Shown here: positions 37,980-41,936 of the stretch, piece by piece
Layout of the letters: every line of letters starts with the position of its first letter
Numbering within the stretch: the stretch's first letter is position 1
Assembly: GCA_937906635.1 (NCBI GenBank)
Contig: CALCYP010000035.1
Coordinates: 1-41,936, forward strand
Length of the DNA stretch: 41,936 nt
Source of the DNA: an uncultured bacterium
Lineage (GTDB): Bacteria; Patescibacteriota; Gracilibacteria; Absconditabacterales; Absconditicoccaceae
Direction of reading: 5' to 3'
Notes under the pieces: generated by a model
Database searches by the model: none
What the model saw: only the letters and a program-made list of their open reading frames with translations
Told to the model about the DNA's origin: nothing
Program-made: the position numbers and the translations under genes

Positions 37980-38273
37980 TTATTGGTAGTGATTTGATAT
38001 GCGGTAAACTTTCATTATCTCGACCGTATTGTTTTGCAGGATTTTAACTTCCATTCTCCATGATCTGTTTAAATCAATTGCATGAAATTCTTGTAAATCT
38101 CCGTGTAATTTGTGAAATCTCAGTGTTGAGTATTTATATAGCTCCATTGATGTGTCGATGATTTCAATCAGTGAACATTGTATTCTAAATTTTGTGGCGA
38201 CTCATTTTGGGAATCAGCCATCGGATTCATTATAGCGAAGTTCTTCTAATTCGGGTGGACATATAATTTTCAT
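37980..38273 (-). CDS. HigB/RelE-type toxin
   Basis: A 97-residue protein. The C-terminal part RFHKLHGDLQEFHAIDLNRSWRMEVKILQ in pieces, then TVEIMKVYRISNHYQ, is the RelE-superfamily core (Arg in RSWRM, final H-Y). The N-terminal CPPELEELRYNESDGGFPKG is family-specific. Toxin first, antitoxin second, as in higBA. Its promoter is probably the repeat at 38406-38479. Confidence 0.8.
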
Positions 38274-38405
38274 GGTTTACTCAAACAATAATTAAAATAT
38301 CAACCATACATTTATATATTATAATCAAATTATTATTTTTTGCAAATAAATTTATATTTTTTATTAATTTTTTTATAAAATTTGCAAATTTAAGTTAAAA
38401 TGTAA

Positions 38406-38479
38406 GTTGAACATTTTCTGTATAGTGATTTCAAAATTAAAGTCAAATGAATTTTGGACAAGATAGTTTTTTTGGCTTG
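38406..38479 (-). repeat. promoter-bearing direct repeat, copy 2
   Basis: Partner of 37531-37602. Minus-strand TTGACT (38441-38446), 16-nt spacer, TATACA (38419-38424), about 140 nt upstream of the HigB-type start. Likely promoter of this HigBA operon. Confidence 0.75.
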
Positions 38480-38532
38480 TATGCAGTTATGAAAAAGAAT
38501 TATTTTTTTGTTTTGTAGCGAATTTTAGTTTT

Positions 38533-40860
38533 TTATTTATTAATGTTTATGTATTCTGAAAGTAGGTCAAAATCTTCAGAGTTTTTTACATTAAAATCTC
38601 GTTTGTTGTTTACATAGAAAGTTGAATTCTGTTGCTTTATAAGTCATCAAATTAATTTTATGTCTTTATGACTACTAATATATTCTTCTAATCATTTTGC
38701 TTTTCCTTTTCATTCTTTTAATGTGAATCATTGTTTTGTATCAAAAATTCAAATTGTTCAATTGTTAAAATATACTATGAAATCAGGGTAAAAACAATGT
38801 TTTTCTCAATCTTCTTCATAAGGAATAGCAAAATAATCTTTTGAAGAAATTCAGTTTTTATACCAAAACACAATATCATCTCTTGTTTCTAAAACATTTT
38901 CAATGAAATCTTTTTCTTGTTGTGAGTCAAAAGATAAAATGCAAGGTATCATTACATTTTTTTGATATTGAAATTCTTTTGCTGAATCATTAAATGTGTC
39001 CATTTGTGGAATTGACCAAATATATTCTTGTTCGTTGAATTTAAATTTTTGTTCTATTTGTAATTTTTTGATTGGCAAGTAATTGTCTTTGGCTTTATTT
39101 AAAACATCAATGAAAAAATCTTGGTTATTTAATATAAGTTTTTGGTAGTATGACCTGAGTTTTCATTCTCCAAAGAAAAAATGGTCTAAACAGCTATATA
39201 GAGCTTCCATAATTGGCTTATACGATCTTGCAATATTTGTAAATTGTTCTCTTACATTATTTCTGGCAAAATCTTCAAAGGACATTTGGATTAATTCATT
39301 TTGAGTTGGAGTCTTTACTGTATTTTCTATAAAAATTTGTTCATTTGTATAATCGTCAAGACTAACTAAAGTTTTTCTGTTTACTCAGTTTTCTGTAATC
39401 ATTACATGAGAACCAAATTTCATTTGTCAGTTATTTATGATTTCATCGCTATATTCAACATTTTCAATATTTATTTTTTCTCATAGTTTCTTTTTATTGT
39501 TTTCCCTTGCGAATTCTGAGTATTCTCATCATACTTTCTCAACTAAGCTTTCTGCAACGAATGTTCTAAATGAGCTTCAAATATCCTGATAATCAATTCT
39601 TGATTTGAAAAAAGATTCTAACCAAAATGGTCTGTATAATTCATTTCTGAATGAATACTGATTTTTGATCAGATTTTTTGCTGTTTCATGAATTCCAATC
39701 ATTTGTTTTGGTAAATCAGTAAAAACATAAGCTTTATTGAGTATCTCTTCTTCATAATGTTTCCATTCCGGCATTCTTAATATTCTTCAAACTGTTTGAA
39801 TTTCAAAAGTTATTTTTTTAATTTCACGGAACATAACCAAAATTTGAGCTCTTGGGCAATCCCATCAAGTAGCAATTGCTTGTTTAAATATCAAAACTTC
39901 TACAGGAGAATCTTTAATATCAATTAAATCTTTATTTGTTTTATCATTACTTAACCAAACAGCTAATTTTTGATTTTCAAGCGATATATCAAATTGTTCT
40001 TTTAATATTTTTTGAGTTCTTTCTAATTTTGTCTGATCTATAGCTTCTGTTGTTTTCTTTTCTGATGGTAATTGTATTAATAAAAGCGGATAAACCTGAC
40101 TTCATTGTCATTCGTATAAATCTTTTAATTGTTTTTGTTTTTCTAATGCTGCTTTTATGATTATCTCATCTGTTCATAAATCATCCGATTTAAATTCCTT
40201 TATCTTTTCATTAATCAAAATCTCTTTTTTTATCATTCATTCTTTAATTACACTATCAATAGGTACTTCAATCATTGCTCTATAATTAGCAGAATCAGGA
40301 GTTGCTGAAACTTCAATTTGTATCGTTGGCTGTATATAATTTAGAATTAACTCTTGAGCCTTTTGAGTATCAAGAGCTGTATGACTTTCATCAACTACTA
40401 AAATAATTTTTCTTCACTCATTATGTGCATTTTCTAGATATGTTGGCAAGTTTTCTTTTCTCTCATTATCTTTCATGGCTAAAACTTTCCATTCTCATGT
40501 TTTACTATCTTTCTGCTTTAATGATTCCCAATTTATAAATAAAATTTCATTTTGTCTTAAAGTCTTGTCTTGAATATCTGATAACTCTGAAAAGAATAAT
40601 TTTGAACCTTGTAAATTATTTTCAAAACTCTTCTTTGATTGTCTTGCTAAATCATTTACACTAATCCAGACTATAGCAAAATCTCAAACATCCAAATCAG
40701 CAAGTTCTTTTAAGAATTCCTGCATCATTACCGTTTTTCAGCTTCATGTTGGAGCTTTAAAAACAAGAGATTGACAATCGTCTCTGTTTTCATTCAGAAT
40801 TTTTGCAGTATTAGATAATAAATCCTTTACTGCTTTCTTTTGATATTCTTTAAGAATCAT
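38533..40860 (-). CDS. Type III-like restriction subunit (helicase-nuclease)
   Basis: A 775-residue protein. The superfamily 2 helicase part has motif I FKAPTGSGKTVMMQEF near residue 35, motif II VVDESHTALD near 150, motif III EVSATPDSANYRAM, and later ATGWDCPRAQILVMFRE and TVGRILRMPEW. The C-terminal nuclease carries FYPDFIVYFNN and GIFDTKQGF, a PD-(D/E)xK site with D and DxK. Type III Res subunits translocate and cut DNA with their Mod partner. The mod-like gene lies immediately upstream (stop at 40878, 17 nt before this start), so mod and res form one operon. Intact by inspection. Confidence 0.88.
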
Positions 40861-40877
40861 CTATTAAAATTTTATAA

Positions 40878-41936
40878 TTAAAAGATTTTCTTATATGTTT
40901 CTAATATATCATCTGGTATGTTTTCAATTGTTATTTTATCTGAAAATTCTTGTAATTCTTCTTCGCAACTATCTTTGCTCAATGAGAAAATATATACAGA
41001 AATTTTACCATCTAATGTTGATAATAATTGCTGTAATTTTTCTATTTCTCGTATATCGTAGAGAATAACTGTGTAATGATTATTTTTTTGATAACATTTT
41101 AATTTATCGGATAAAAACTCTGGTTTATATTCATTAAATGTATCTTCTTTGATACAAAGTAACTCATCACAGAGATAAATAAAACTTTGTCTTAAATCAT
41201 CTGCCGATTTTTTCTTTTCTATAAATTCAGTTGTGTAATATCTTAAATTTCATCATCACAATCATTCAACGTTTTCTCATTTAGCACTAGTGTATCATTG
41301 CATAACTCTTTTTACTCTTTCATAAGTTATATTTTTACAAATATTTTTTTCTGGCTCTTCCTCGGTATTCTCACGATTAGAACAAAGAATAAACTGACGA
41401 TGTCATCAATCATTTTTATTTAAATCCAATACTGCATGTCATGTGGTTCATGATCATGCAAAAAAATCCAGAATAATGGAGTTTTTATTTCAAACAACAT
41501 TCAGTAATATAGAAATTAATCATAATGGTTTTGGTGTGTCAAAAATGTTTTGAGATAAAATTCTTTTTAATGTTTCTTTTGCTAGTTGTGTCGATCATGC
41601 TTCTTCATTATATAGTATAGAATTAGCTACAATTCACTGTTTTACTTCAGATAAAAATTTTTTTAATCTAGGAACATTCTTTCAATCTTTACCAAACCAC
41701 AAACGATTATCTTCATATGCTTTTATTAAAGATTCTTTACTTAATCTTGGATATGCTCCTTCATTTGGTTTCCAATGTACTCAATTAGGGAATATATATT
41801 CATAAATATTACTTTTACTTCAACTTTTTGCTGTTAATGCAACACTCGTTCGTGGTCATCTTTCATCATTATCAGGATTTGAATATCTTGCGTTAGCCTC
41901 CTCGGTTCTTGGTAATAAATTATACGACTCAAATAA
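40878..41936 (-). CDS. Type III DNA methyltransferase (Mod), 3' part
   Basis: The last 352 residues of a gene whose start lies beyond the window. The sequence has NPDNDERGPRTSVAL, IFPNWVHWKPNEGAYP, then LDFFAGSGTTGHAVLDLN, the S-adenosylmethionine-binding motif (FxGxG), and GGHRQFILCSNRE. In beta-class Type III Mod proteins the catalytic DPPY motif precedes this one, so it should lie upstream, outside the window. The C-terminus (after about 260) is variable and unrecognised. It modifies the recognition site and guides the adjacent Res subunit. Confidence 0.87.

Noticed and set aside
442..41936. Widespread in-frame TGA codons taken as pseudogenes or sequencing errors
   Set aside because: They fall on conserved glycines in many unrelated genes, and TAA/TAG interruptions are nearly absent.
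442..41936. UGA=Trp (Mycoplasma-type code 4)
   Set aside because: TGG is used at Trp positions, and TGA sits in motifs that need Gly (GKT/GKS loops, GQDPYH), not Trp.

Overview
The window reads sensibly only if UGA is translated as glycine (genetic code 25). With TGA as a stop, nearly every gene breaks into pieces; with TGA as Gly, full-length proteins appear and TGA falls on invariant glycines: GQDPYH of uracil-DNA glycosylase, the Walker A loops of FtsH, RecG, DnaB and both ABC ATPases, and the GDALGAP motif of an ADP-ribosylglycohydrolase. Only TAA and TAG end genes, with one exception described below. TGG encodes Trp normally, so this is not the Mycoplasma-type code. Together with the AT-rich sequence, small genes and lack of clear Shine-Dalgarno sites, this points to a CPR bacterium of the Absconditabacteria (SR1) or Gracilibacteria (BD1-5). 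I cannot decide between them. All coordinates below include TGA read-through.

Layout. 1-441: two tandem copies of a small structured RNA gene, minus strand. 442-5242: minus strand, an ABC exporter pair and a VanW-like secreted protein. 5369-5596: tRNA-Arg(CCG) preceded by two decayed copies on a 78-nt period. 5755-7766: ung and a secreted permuted NlpC/P60-like protein. 7839-9112: two toxin-antitoxin (TA) modules, the second bracketed by 47-nt repeats copied from the recG 3' end. 9124-12864: recG and a DUF4143-type ATPase (minus), the latter bracketed by 105-nt direct repeats. 13318-20885: a third copy of the small RNA, then a ten-gene plus-strand block: GmrSD-like DUF262/DUF1524/DUF4357 protein, J-domain protein, WG-like protein, four small proteins or unknowns, an alpha/beta-hydrolase-like protein without its nucleophile, an ADP-ribosylglycohydrolase and a membrane-anchored protein. 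21028-22486: two paralogous DUF3800 genes with matching promoters and 3' hairpins. 22731-29406: ftsH, a PSP1/RicT-like gene, a TPR protein, an M20-like protein lacking active-site residues, and an S-layer-homology protein. 29470-30516: a CHAP lipoprotein in Bacteroidetes style, with no TGA glycine codons and a TGA stop. 30778-35678: orphan Phd, nucleotidyltransferase, Rossmann-like protein, HicBA, two unknowns and dnaB. 36173-38273: a structured RNA, a decayed Panacea-type TA locus and a second HigBA pair. 38533-41936: Type III-like restriction subunit and the 3' part of its methyltransferase.

How it fits together. Core functions (replication, repair, proteolysis, export, envelope) alternate with accessory cassettes. 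There are four complete TA pairs, one orphan antitoxin and one decayed TA locus in 42 kb, plus a GmrSD-like operon, an incomplete view of a Type III restriction system, and many GC-richer palindromic repeats between genes. Three cassettes sit between direct repeats, which suggests gain of defence-type modules by repeat-mediated integration or duplication. The strongest new observations are the three-copy small RNA family with a conserved promoter (TTGATT, 16 nt, TATAAT-like) and terminator; the CHAP gene that appears to have crossed a genetic-code boundary; and the GmrSD/J-domain/ADP-ribosylglycohydrolase operon. All family names come from reading motifs by eye; no database search was possible.
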